From the NCBI GenBank assembly GCA_030151635.1, contig JASLDF010000039.1, positions 1 to 12,137 of the forward strand: DNA of 12,137 bases, read 5' to 3'. Below the pieces are notes generated by a model, which was given only the letters and a program-made list of their open reading frames with translations, was not told where the DNA came from and ran no database searches. Numbering within the stretch: the first letter of the stretch is position 1; each line of letters begins with the position of its first letter. Both the position numbers and the translations under genes were made by a program. This DNA comes from Bacteroides sp. Its GTDB lineage: Bacteria; Bacteroidota; Bacteroidia; Bacteroidales; Bacteroidaceae. Shown here piece after piece: positions 1 through 7,642 of this stretch.

Positions 1-31
1 ACTGTAATTTTTCAGGGAATTTCATGCTCAT
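1..31 (-). CDS. Start of a truncated downstream gene, product unknown
   Basis: An open frame on the minus strand begins with ATG at 31 (MSMKFPEKLQ) or at the second ATG at 25 (MKFPEKLQ) and runs off the left edge of the window without a stop. It lies 17 nt after the stop codon of the PAP2-like gene and has the same orientation, so it would be the third gene of the rpoN unit. Ten residues are too few to identify a family, and I do not name a product. An open frame this short can arise by chance, so the call rests mainly on spacing and direction. Confidence 0.45.
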   Translation of the reverse strand, partial: MSMKFPEKLQ

Positions 32-48
32 ATAGTTTAAAGTTAATA

Positions 49-951
49 TTATAAGAATTTATACGTAAATATACTAGAAATATAATGATAACAAGTATTA
101 TTTAAGGCAATTAGTGAACAAGCAACGCCAATAAGATAGCCAAGTAGTATTTCCCAAGCGTTGTTATGTTTTAATAACATCCTTGAAGTTCCTAATAGGC
201 CTGCAATGAAAATTGATGTTGAAATTCCAATTAGTGGGTCATACTCGAAAAGTTTTGTTAATGATATGAATCCACCTGTAAGTGCTCCCATGGCAGCCAT
301 GTGTTCACTAACTCTTAATTTGGCATTAATGAGTAGGTGTATGCAAAGAATTAATATTGATGCGAATATTATAGCATTTAGGTACCATGGCAAGTGTTTT
401 TTTAACATCATTAAGGCACAGAAAATATAAGAAATCAGGGTAACTAATAATGGCATGAAACGATCTTGTCGTCTATTAAGAATGCTAAGAGCAATGAGAT
501 CATACTCGTCTCTTACCCCCCTAACTTTAATTCCTTTTCTCCATTTATATGTTAATGTAAGAAATAAAACTAAGACACTAATTGCAGAAACTATTGTGGC
601 ATATAAGTAGCTGAATCCCATTTCTGCCAGTACAATAAATATAAAAGAATAGCACAATGTACTAACCATAAAGCTACCGACGGTTTGTTGGTAGAAGGTT
701 ATTTGCCTAGAAATGGAGAAGTGATTCAATTTATGAAGTAGAAAAATACTAATTAGAGGTAACACGATTGTAAACCTAAAGACGATATCTAGGATTCTAA
801 ATATTTCTCCTCGTGAGAATGTAGCATTTAATCGAGTAAAGAAGAGTAGGGTACAAAAGGCTAAAAAGGGCACCAAAAAAGGAGTGAAAGCAAATGATAT
901 TAGCTTCGCACCTTTAACTCCAACTCTGTCTATAAATGAATTCTCGGTCAT
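49..951 (-). CDS. PAP2-family membrane phosphatase-like protein, possibly with altered active site
   Basis: This 300-residue protein is very hydrophobic, with about eight or nine likely membrane segments (roughly 18-38, 55-75, 92-112, 117-135, 166-184, 191-209, 217-235, 240-260, 268-285). The C-terminal third resembles type 2 phosphatidic acid phosphatases (PAP2), which dephosphorylate lipid phosphates such as undecaprenyl or phosphatidyl phosphates at the membrane. Residues 215-217 (SEH) followed by MAAMGALTGG match the second PAP2 motif (S-x-H). SRMLLKHNNAWE at 256-267 matches the third motif, SR-x5-H-x3-D, but the position expected for the nucleophilic His holds Asn263, His262 sits one residue early, and the Asp position holds Glu267. 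The first motif (K-x6-RP) is not clear; NRRQDRFMP near 159-167 is the closest. The ATG at 951 is 4 nt after the rpoN stop, so the two are almost certainly co-transcribed. Fold assignment is fairly firm; enzymatic activity is open. Confidence 0.75.
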   Translation of the reverse strand: MTENSFIDRVGVKGAKLISFAFTPFLVPFLAFCTLLFFTRLNATFSRGEIFRILDIVFRFTIVLPLISIFLLHKLNHFSISRQITFYQQTVGSFMVSTLCYSFIFIVLAEMGFSYLYATIVSAISVLVLFLTLTYKWRKGIKVRGVRDEYDLIALSILNRRQDRFMPLLVTLISYIFCALMMLKKHLPWYLNAIIFASILILCIHLLINAKLRVSEHMAAMGALTGGFISLTKLFEYDPLIGISTSIFIAGLLGTSRMLLKHNNAWEILLGYLIGVACSLIALNNTCYHYISSIFTYKFL

Positions 952-955
952 TTTC

Positions 956-2407
956 TTATTTTCTTAATCTAGCTACAGGTATATTTAACTGTTGTCTGTA
1001 TTTGGCAATAGTTCTACGTGCTACTGGGTAGTTCTTCTCTTTTAAAATCGCGGAAAGCTCTTCGTCTGTATACGGTGCTTTCTTGTCTTCTTTGTCAATA
1101 CATTCAAGTAGAATTCGCTTAATTTCTCTTATAGACATTTCTTCTCCATCTTCATTGGTAAAGCTATCTCCGAAGAAATGCTTTAATGAGAAAATGCCAT
1201 AATTTGTTTGAACGTATTTACTATTGCTAACTCTCGAAATTGTCGAAATATCCAATCCTGTTTTTTCTGCTACATCTTTTAAAATCATTGGTTTTAACTT
1301 GCTTTCATCTCCGTCCAAGAAAAAGGGTCTTTGAATATCTATAATGGCTTGCATTGTTACTATTAGTGTATTCTGGCGTTGCTTAATAGCATCGATAAAC
1401 CCTTGAGCAGAATCTAGTTTTTGTTTCAGAAACAACATTGCCTCTTTTGATTCTTTAGATTGATTCTTTTTATTCTTTGTATGTTCTTGAATCATTGCAG
1501 TATACTCATCATTTAAATGAAGTTCGGGTACATTTCTATTGTTAAGACTTAATGTAATTGTACCTTCGATTGTTTCAACAATGAAATCAGGAATAATTTG
1601 TTGTAAGTTTTTCCCCAATGATTCGCCTAGTGATGCACCTGGGCGGGGATTTAATTTAGTTATTTCAAAAACAGCACTTTCTAAAGTTTGTTCATCAATA
1701 TCTAGCTTCTTTTCAATTTTATCCCAATGTTTTTTAGTAAACTCTTCGTAGCAATCTGTTATAATTTTTCGCTCCAAATCGTAATTAACGCCTTCGGGTT
1801 TGCGATTTAATTGTATGAGTAAGCATTCCTGTAGCGATCTACTTCCAACGCCTGCTGGGTCAAATAGTTGTATTATATGTAGAACGTGCTCTATTTCATC
1901 AAGGTTTGCATCTATACCCATATATATAGCTAATTCATCTAAAATGCTATCAAGGGATTTCCTAATTAATCCATCATCATCAAGAGATCCAATCAAATAC
2001 TCACCAATTTGGTTCTCCTTATCGGTTAATTTTTGTTCGCGAAGCTGTTCTAGAAGTATATCGTAGAATGATGTATCTTCTGAAAACGGAATGTCTTCGG
2101 GACTCTCTGGTTTTGAGTAATTATGTTCTTTTATCTTATAATCAGGAATGTCATCTTCATTTAAGTAATCGCTTAATGCATCATATTCAGTTGATTCTTC
2201 CACGGATTCTTGGACAGATGCTTCGTCTTCTCTACTTTCTTCCTTACCTTCTTCTAAAGCTGGGTTCTCCAAAATCTCTTCACGAATTCGATCTTCTAAT
2301 TCTAGAGTTGGAAGTTCTAGAAGCTTTACCAATAAAATTTGTTGAGGAGACAGTGTCTGTGTTAACTTCTGAGTCTGAGTTTGTATTTGTTTTGAGCTTA
2401 GTGCCAT
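956..2407 (-). CDS. rpoN: RNA polymerase sigma-54 factor RpoN
   Basis: Sigma-54 binds core RNA polymerase, recognises -24/-12 promoters and needs an enhancer-binding ATPase to open DNA. The 483-residue protein has the family layout. A Gln-rich activator-interaction region lies at about 1-50, with QTQKLTQTLSPQQI near the start. An acidic linker of Glu/Asp-rich residues covers about 52-112, and the core-binding domain starts near 113. A helix-turn-helix spans about 376-395 (KDVAEKTGLDISTISRV), and the RpoN box ARRTIAKYR is at 463-471, the hallmark of the family. The frame stays open to an ATG at 2494, but I chose the ATG at 2407 because sigma-54 proteins of this group typically begin close to the Gln-rich segment, and the extra 29 residues (MYIHNKIGQI onwards) are hydrophobic and unlike the family. 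No -24/-12 sigma-54 site was noticed in the window. It leads the PAP2-like gene and diverges from priA. Confidence 0.97.
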   Translation of the reverse strand: MALSSKQIQTQTQKLTQTLSPQQILLVKLLELPTLELEDRIREEILENPALEEGKEESREDEASVQESVEESTEYDALSDYLNEDDIPDYKIKEHNYSKPESPEDIPFSEDTSFYDILLEQLREQKLTDKENQIGEYLIGSLDDDGLIRKSLDSILDELAIYMGIDANLDEIEHVLHIIQLFDPAGVGSRSLQECLLIQLNRKPEGVNYDLERKIITDCYEEFTKKHWDKIEKKLDIDEQTLESAVFEITKLNPRPGASLGESLGKNLQQIIPDFIVETIEGTITLSLNNRNVPELHLNDEYTAMIQEHTKNKKNQSKESKEAMLFLKQKLDSAQGFIDAIKQRQNTLIVTMQAIIDIQRPFFLDGDESKLKPMILKDVAEKTGLDISTISRVSNSKYVQTNYGIFSLKHFFGDSFTNEDGEEMSIREIKRILLECIDKEDKKAPYTDEELSAILKEKNYPVARRTIAKYRQQLNIPVARLRK

Positions 2408-2533
2408 GGAATTAGGTGGATTTATTAGTAAAAATAGAAATTCATTTTGAATTAATAACTTAAGTATTTGACCTATTTTGTTGTGAATATACATTGATTT
2501 TTCTGCTTTAACAAAAGGTTACTTCTTTTACTT

Positions 2534-2555
2534 CATCTAAAAAAGATTCTAGATG
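2534..2555. repeat. Imperfect hairpin-type inverted repeat between rpoN and priA
   Basis: CATCTA at 2534-2539 and TAGATG at 2550-2555 are perfect reverse complements separated by 10 nt. Just to the left, TTACTTC occurs twice (2519-2525 and 2528-2534), 9 nt apart. Both lie in the 197-nt divergent region (2408-2604) that must hold the promoters of rpoN and priA. They could be a regulator site, but in AT-rich DNA repeats of this size are expected by chance. Confidence 0.25.
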
Positions 2556-2585
2556 TTGGTTGTCTGTATTGATTAATCTTTTCAG

Positions 2586-2593
2586 TAAATTTG
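2586..2593 (+). promoter_or_regulatory. Bacteroides-type -7 promoter element before priA
   Basis: TAAATTTG matches the Bacteroides -7 consensus TAnnTTTG and is followed by CGAT. A partial -33 element (GTTG at 2559-2562) lies 23 nt upstream, at the long end of the usual spacing. If used, transcription would start around 2599-2602, only a few bases before the ATG at 2605, giving a nearly leaderless mRNA and excluding a TTG start at 2560. The element is clear; its use is inferred. Confidence 0.5.
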
Positions 2594-2604
2594 CGATTAT
2601 CAAT

Positions 2605-5064
2605 ATGAGACAATTTGCAGATGTAATATTACCATTGCCAATTCCACGGCTATTTACATATGGTATAGAAGATGAGTTAGTGAGCAGTGTACAAGTGGGC
2701 TGTAGAGTAATCGTTCCTTTTGGAAAGAAGAAATTCTATACGGCTATTGTTTATCAACTTCATGCCCGCAAACCGGAGGGCTATGAAGTGAAAGCTATAT
2801 CTTCTGTTATTGATGACTATCCGATAGTTTTACAGAATCAATTAAAATTCTGGAATTGGATTTCAGATTATTATATGTCTGCATTAGGCGATGTATATAA
2901 AGCAGCTTTGCCTTCTGGATTAAAATTAGAGAGTGAAACTCGTATTGAGCTAAATGCTGACTACGAGGGTACTCCCGATCTTTCGGATAATGAATTAAAA
3001 GTTCTCCATCAATTATCTTCTGAACCGAGTCAATATTTGACTAAAATAGCAAAAGATACAGGTATTACGGATATACTAAGGGTAGCAAATAAGCTTTTGG
3101 AACGAAATGCTATTGTATTAAATGAAGAGCTTGTAGATAGCTATAAGCCGAAAATGGAATCACGTATTAGATTTACAACTGAGTATCAAAATCTTCAAAA
3201 GCTAGAAGCACTTTTCGAAGTGTTAAGTAGAGCTCCAAAGCAGTTGGATATTGTGATGAAATACCTGGAGTTTTCTGAATCATTGAAAGGTGGCGAGGTT
3301 CAGGAAGTTATTAAGTCGCGTTTGTTAGCAGGAGCGAATGCTTCTGGTACTACCTTAAAAGGCTTAATTGATAAAGGGATAATGGAAGAATATGCTATTG
3401 AAATTGGTAGAATTGGGGGTGATGTACTTGATGAAAATGAAGCTCACGTCTTAAATCCAGCCCAACAAAAAGCACTAGTTCAAATTGAAGAAAGTTTTAT
3501 TGATAAGCAGGTAACACTTTTATTCGGAGTAACTTCTAGTGGTAAAACAGAGGTGTATATTCATCTTATTCAGAAGTATTTAGATCAAGGTAAACAGATT
3601 CTTTACTTAGTCCCAGAGATAGCATTAACTACACAGATAACAACCCGATTGAAGCATGTTTTTGGAGACAAACTAGGTGTTTATCATTCGAAGTTTCCAG
3701 ATGCTGAACGCGTTGAAATATGGAAAAAACAGTTAAGTACATCTCCCTATCAAGTCGTATTAGGTGTGAGGTCTTCTGTTTTATTGCCATTCCAAAACTT
3801 AGGTTTAGTCATTGCTGATGAAGAGCATGAGACTACATATAAACAACAAGATCCAGCACCCAGATATCATGCCCGTGATGCGGCTATTGTTCTTTCTGCA
3901 ATGTTTGGGGCAAAGGTGTTGTTGGGTACCGCAACTCCGGCTATTGAAACATGGTATAATGCGGAATGTGGTAAGTATGGTTTGGTAAAGCTATTGGATC
4001 GTTATAAAGAAATTCAACTTCCTGAAATTGTAGCGGTAGATATTCAAGAGCTAAAACGAAAGAAAATCATGTCCGGCCAATTTTCTCCAATGTTATTGGG
4101 GTTAATAAAAGAGTCTTTAGCCAATCAAGAGCAGGTTATTCTATTTCAGAATAGACGTGGATTTGCTCCTTTAATTGAATGTAATACGTGTGGTTGGGTT
4201 CCAAAATGCTTGAATTGTGATGTGAGTTTAACTTATCATAAAAGAGCGAAGGAGTTGACTTGTCACTATTGCGGACATAGCCAACCGGTTCCGACTAAGT
4301 GCCCAAATTGTGATAGTGCTGAACTATCTTATCGTGGTTTTGGGACCGAAAAAGTAGAGGATGAAATAAAGCAACTATTTCCTGAAGCTAGAGTTGCTCG
4401 CATGGATTTAGATACTACTCGGACTAGAAATAGTTATGAGCAAATTATTAATGACTTTCAAGAAGGACGTACTAATATTTTGATTGGTACACAAATGGTG
4501 TCTAAGGGACTTGATTTTAACCATGTAAGTGTGGTTGGCATTTTAAATGCCGATACGATGTTAAACTATCCTGATTTTCGTTCTTATGAAAGAGCATATC
4601 AATTGATGGCTCAAGTTTCTGGTAGAGCAGGTAGGCATGGTAAACGTGGTAAGGTAATTCTTCAAACGAGAAGTATAGACCACCCTATTATACCTCAAGT
4701 TATTAAAAATAGATATGAAGAAATGGTTGATAATCAGCTGGAAGAACGCCAGCTATTTCACTACCCTCCATATTATCGCCTAGTTTATCTCTATGTGAAA
4801 CATTTGGATGAGGCTAAGCTGAGTCAAGGAACTAATTATATTGCTGACCGTCTGAAAGCTATTTTTGGAAGTCGTGTATTAGGTCCGGATAAACCTCCTG
4901 TAGGTAGAATTCAACGATACTATATTAAGAAAGTAGTATTAAAAATTGAACGTAACGCTTCAATGAAAGAGGTACGTAAACTATTGTTTGATGTAAAAGA
5001 AGAAGCTTTAACTCATAAAGCTTTCAAGTCATTAATTGTCTATTATGATGTAGACCCAATGTAA
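2605..5064 (+). CDS. priA: Primosomal protein N', replication-restart DNA helicase PriA
   Basis: PriA recognises stalled forks and D-loops, unwinds DNA 3' to 5' with ATP and reloads the replicative helicase. The 819-residue protein begins with the 3'-DNA-binding domain (about 1-105, RQFADVILPLPIPRLFTYGI). It then has a winged-helix region and the superfamily 2 helicase core: Walker A GVTSSGKT at 308-315 (Lys314), Walker B DEEH at 405-408, and motif VI QLMAQVSGRAGR at 666-677. Eight cysteines in four CxxC pairs (526/529, 535/538, 553/556, 566/569) form the two zinc sites of the family. The longest frame starts at a TTG at 2560, but the family N-terminus fits the ATG at 2605, and a promoter element sits between the two. 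The stop is 9 nt before the tyrosine phosphatase gene, so the two are probably one transcript. No frameshift or missing motif is seen. Confidence 0.97.
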   Translation: MRQFADVILPLPIPRLFTYGIEDELVSSVQVGCRVIVPFGKKKFYTAIVYQLHARKPEGYEVKAISSVIDDYPIVLQNQLKFWNWISDYYMSALGDVYKAALPSGLKLESETRIELNADYEGTPDLSDNELKVLHQLSSEPSQYLTKIAKDTGITDILRVANKLLERNAIVLNEELVDSYKPKMESRIRFTTEYQNLQKLEALFEVLSRAPKQLDIVMKYLEFSESLKGGEVQEVIKSRLLAGANASGTTLKGLIDKGIMEEYAIEIGRIGGDVLDENEAHVLNPAQQKALVQIEESFIDKQVTLLFGVTSSGKTEVYIHLIQKYLDQGKQILYLVPEIALTTQITTRLKHVFGDKLGVYHSKFPDAERVEIWKKQLSTSPYQVVLGVRSSVLLPFQNLGLVIADEEHETTYKQQDPAPRYHARDAAIVLSAMFGAKVLLGTATPAIETWYNAECGKYGLVKLLDRYKEIQLPEIVAVDIQELKRKKIMSGQFSPMLLGLIKESLANQEQVILFQNRRGFAPLIECNTCGWVPKCLNCDVSLTYHKRAKELTCHYCGHSQPVPTKCPNCDSAELSYRGFGTEKVEDEIKQLFPEARVARMDLDTTRTRNSYEQIINDFQEGRTNILIGTQMVSKGLDFNHVSVVGILNADTMLNYPDFRSYERAYQLMAQVSGRAGRHGKRGKVILQTRSIDHPIIPQVIKNRYEEMVDNQLEERQLFHYPPYYRLVYLYVKHLDEAKLSQGTNYIADRLKAIFGSRVLGPDKPPVGRIQRYYIKKVVLKIERNASMKEVRKLLFDVKEEALTHKAFKSLIVYYDVDPM

Positions 5065-5073
5065 ACTGTTGAT

Positions 5074-5544
5074 ATGAAAAAGATTTTATTTGTTTGTTTA
5101 GGAAATATTTGTCGTTCGTCTTCTGCAGAAGGAGTAATGCTGCATCTCCTTGAAGAACGTGGTTTATCATCTGATTTTGTAATTGATTCGGCAGGTACAT
5201 CAGGCTACCACAATGGAGATTTACCAGATAGTAGAATGCGTAAGCATGCACAGTTACGTGGATATGATTTGGTGCATCGTTCTCGTAAAGTTCAGGTGGA
5301 AGACTTCTATGAGTTTGATTACATCATTGGAATGGACGATAAAAACATAGCTGATTTACGTACTTTGTGCCCCTCTTTACTTGAAGAGAAGAAAATCCAC
5401 CGCATGGTTGAATTCTCTTCTCAACATGATAATTTATATGTTCCGGATCCTTATTATGGAGGTTCAGATGGTTTTGAACTTGTCTTAGATCTGCTTGAAG
5501 ATGCTTGTGAAGGATTACTTAATTCTTTAACTCGGGATAGCTAA
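5074..5544 (+). CDS. Low-molecular-weight protein-tyrosine phosphatase
   Basis: This 156-residue protein is a cytoplasmic phosphatase that removes phosphate from phosphotyrosine through a cysteinyl intermediate. The P-loop lies at the extreme N-terminus: VCLGNICRS with the CX5R signature formed by Cys8 and Arg14. The general acid loop is VPDPYY, with Asp125 as the proton donor. Length and order fit the LMW-PTP family. The residues after the P-loop read SSSAEG, where many relatives have SPMAE, a mild variation. In bacteria such enzymes often act on tyrosine kinases of capsule or exopolysaccharide export, but no such partner is present here, so the substrate is unknown. Arsenate reductases of related fold are a possible confusion; the DPYY loop favours the phosphatase. 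It follows priA by 9 nt, and its last 26 bp overlap the end of the opposing hydrolase gene. Confidence 0.93.
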   Translation: MKKILFVCLGNICRSSSAEGVMLHLLEERGLSSDFVIDSAGTSGYHNGDLPDSRMRKHAQLRGYDLVHRSRKVQVEDFYEFDYIIGMDDKNIADLRTLCPSLLEEKKIHRMVEFSSQHDNLYVPDPYYGGSDGFELVLDLLEDACEGLLNSLTRDS

Positions 5545-7579
5545 TTCGAGTGTGGTAAATAATTTTTAGTTTTTCCTTAAACACCTCTTTGATATTTTCT
5601 ATATCTTGAAATGTGATTGGGCATTTCTTGAAATAGCCTTCATTGACTTGTGCATCAATAAGTTTTTCAACTAAATTACTAATTGTTTCTTCAGTGTATT
5701 CTTTTAAACTTCTTGATGCGGCTTCTACAGAATCTGCCATCATTAGAATTGCAGTTTCCTTTGAGAAGGGATTCGGACCTGGATAGCTAAATTTTGAGTC
5801 GTCTGGAGTTTCTCCAGGGTGCTCGTTCATCCAAGAAATATAGAAATATTTAGTTTTGCCTTCTCCATGATGAGTCACAATGAAATCTTTGACTGCATTT
5901 GGTAGGTTATGTTTATCGGCCAATTTGATACCATCATATATGTGATTTATAACAATCTTTGCACTTTGTTCAAAGCTCAATTTACTATGAGGATTGAATC
6001 CTCCCGATTGGTTTTCTGTAAAGAAAGCTGGATTTTGCATTTTACCTATATCATGATATAGTGCGCCAGTTCTAACAAGCTGGCTGTTGGCTCCAATCTT
6101 TAATGCTGCTGCAGAAGCTAAATTTGCCATTTGCATTGAGTGCTGGAAGGTTCCTGGTGCTACCTCTGATAATCTTCGTAAAAGCGGATTGTTTATATTT
6201 GAAAGCTCTACTAAAGTGACATTTGATGTAAAACCAAACATTTTCTCCAATAGAAATAAGAAGGGATATGTAAATAGTAGTAAGATACCATTTATTGCAA
6301 ACTCACTATATCTACTTGTGTTGAATTTAGTAATATCGCTTTCCATTATCATTTCGTAAGCAAAGAATGTTACGGCATATCCTACGGAAATTATCACCGC
6401 ACTTTTTATTAGCTGAGACCTTTGCGATAATTCTTTTAAGCTGTATATAGCAATCATCCCTGTTACTATCTGAAGAATGATAAACTCTTGTGGCGAAGAT
6501 ACTACTATTGAGCAAATGATGATTGTAGTAGTGTAAGCAACAAAAGCTGTTCTAGAATCTAAGAATATGCGTATGATAATAGGCATCATGGCATATGGGA
6601 TAATATATACAGCATTTGAATTGCTGTTTATGACAGATGTAATTACGCAGTAGAATATAATTAGTAGAAAAAGAAGTGTTAGATTTCTTTTTCTATGGTA
6701 TAAATCCTTTTTAAAAAGTTCTAAATAGAACATAAAGCAAAACATGAGGATTGAAACCAGTAATACTTGGCCTGCCAAGGTCATGTATTCGTGGCTTACA
6801 GCCTCGGTATGTTTGGATGTCTCTTTGCTAAGAGAGTTTAAGATATTATAAGCCTTTTGGTCGACAATCTCCCCTTTATCAATAATTTTTTGTCCACTTT
6901 GAATGAGTCCTTTTGTTAGTGATAAACTAGACAACAACTCTTTTCTAACTGTTTGGGTACGTTCTGCCTCGAAAAAAAGATTTGGAATAAAATATCTGTT
7001 CAAGTTACATTGACGAAATAAAATATTTTCGCTAGTTGTTGTACTTCTATTTGTAAGTTCTTCGTATGCAAATTTAGGAGTGTATAGTTTTGAAATGTCT
7101 TGTTCGTAAGCAGATTTGCTTTCAGTGACCATAATGGATTGTATCCCATCATCCATTAGCTGTTTTATACTGTCGGATGAAATAATTCCTTGAGTGTATG
7201 CTTTTTGTAGATAACTGATAATAGCCTCTTTTTGACTTTTGTGTGGGATTATTGTGTGTAGTCGTTCTGTGTAGTCTAATTCAAATTTTCGAATCATGCT
7301 ATCACACACGGTATTGTCAATATTATAATAAGGTCTGAAGTCAGACTTGAGGATGCTATCTTCTTCATTTTTGATTATTTTATCCTCTTTATATATGGGT
7401 ATGTCGAACGGAGCAATCAGTTGACCATACTTCCATGGTCTATTTAGTTCATATTGGTAATTAAACTTGCTTTCGCGGGGAAGAAAGTAAGTAATGCAAG
7501 CTACAGCACCAATAAAGATCAAAACCTTGTAAATTATGTCTTTATGTATCCGTTTATTCTCTTTGAATTTTGGCTTCAT
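5519..7579 (-). CDS. PgpH-like membrane HD-domain phosphohydrolase (c-di-AMP phosphodiesterase family)
   Basis: The 686-residue protein has the 7TMR-HDED/7TMR-HD architecture of PgpH, which hydrolyses cyclic di-AMP to pApA. After a short basic cytoplasmic tail comes one membrane segment (about 15-33), then a large extracytoplasmic domain (about 34-265), seven likely membrane helices (about 266-450), and a cytoplasmic HD domain (about 475-675). The metal ligands expected for an HD hydrolase are visible: His480 in QHSMQMANLA, His509-Asp510 in YHDIGK, His546, His570-His571 in THHGEG, and Asp616 in MADSVEA. No core residue is missing, so it should be active. The cyclic di-AMP substrate is inferred from the architecture; a different nucleotide is possible. 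It stands alone, divergent from gltX and convergent with the tyrosine phosphatase. Its start at 7579 leaves a short 82-nt divergent region with no convincing -7 element; the nearest on its strand is TACTTTTCG. Confidence 0.9.
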   Translation of the reverse strand: MKPKFKENKRIHKDIIYKVLIFIGAVACITYFLPRESKFNYQYELNRPWKYGQLIAPFDIPIYKEDKIIKNEEDSILKSDFRPYYNIDNTVCDSMIRKFELDYTERLHTIIPHKSQKEAIISYLQKAYTQGIISSDSIKQLMDDGIQSIMVTESKSAYEQDISKLYTPKFAYEELTNRSTTTSENILFRQCNLNRYFIPNLFFEAERTQTVRKELLSSLSLTKGLIQSGQKIIDKGEIVDQKAYNILNSLSKETSKHTEAVSHEYMTLAGQVLLVSILMFCFMFYLELFKKDLYHRKRNLTLLFLLIIFYCVITSVINSNSNAVYIIPYAMMPIIIRIFLDSRTAFVAYTTTIIICSIVVSSPQEFIILQIVTGMIAIYSLKELSQRSQLIKSAVIISVGYAVTFFAYEMIMESDITKFNTSRYSEFAINGILLLFTYPFLFLLEKMFGFTSNVTLVELSNINNPLLRRLSEVAPGTFQHSMQMANLASAAALKIGANSQLVRTGALYHDIGKMQNPAFFTENQSGGFNPHSKLSFEQSAKIVINHIYDGIKLADKHNLPNAVKDFIVTHHGEGKTKYFYISWMNEHPGETPDDSKFSYPGPNPFSKETAILMMADSVEAASRSLKEYTEETISNLVEKLIDAQVNEGYFKKCPITFQDIENIKEVFKEKLKIIYHTRISYPELKN

Positions 7580-7589
7580 GTTTCGGAAT

Positions 7590-7599
7590 TTTTCGAAAA
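7590..7599. repeat. Perfect 10-bp palindrome in the HD hydrolase/gltX divergent region
   Basis: TTTTCGAAAA lies 11 nt upstream of the hydrolase start codon, with TTTCG at 7581-7585 on one side and CGAAA shortly after on the other, so CGAAA or its complement recurs within about 30 bp. It could be an operator or a weak hairpin in the hydrolase leader. The sequence is AT-rich, and no regulator can be assigned. Confidence 0.3.
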
Positions 7600-7613
7600 G
7601 TACGAAATTAAAC

Positions 7614-7642
7614 TTTAGTATGGAAAAAAAAGATTAATTTTG
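7614..7642 (+). promoter_or_regulatory. Bacteroides-type promoter of gltX-waaA
   Basis: TAATTTTG at 7635-7642 matches the -7 consensus TAnnTTTG, and TTTA at 7614-7617 lies 17 nt upstream as an imperfect -33 element (consensus TTTG). Transcription would begin about 7648-7651, giving a leader of roughly 10-15 nt before the ATG at 7662. The core TTTGCGAT is shared with the element before priA. Confidence 0.6.

Noticed and set aside
161..430. Plus-strand open frame inside the PAP2-like gene
   Set aside because: It lies fully antisense to a gene with clear membrane-protein features, has no recognisable motif and no promoter of its own.
1539..2415. Three plus-strand open frames antisense to rpoN
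   Set aside because: They have Ser/Leu/Cys-rich compositions typical of the complement of a coding strand, and rpoN is certain here.
2408..2494. N-terminal extension of RpoN from the ATG at 2494
   Set aside because: The 29 extra residues are hydrophobic, precede the usual Gln-rich start and do not resemble sigma-54; the ATG at 2407 fits better.
4537..4551. Inverted repeat GGCATTT-T-AAATGCC
   Set aside because: It is inside the priA helicase core, where it encodes conserved sequence; it is most likely a coincidence of codons, not an operator or terminator.
5530..5551. Possible bidirectional terminator (ACTCG...CGAGT) at the convergent overlap
   Set aside because: The stem is only 5 bp with a 12-nt loop, and T-runs on the plus side start too far away.
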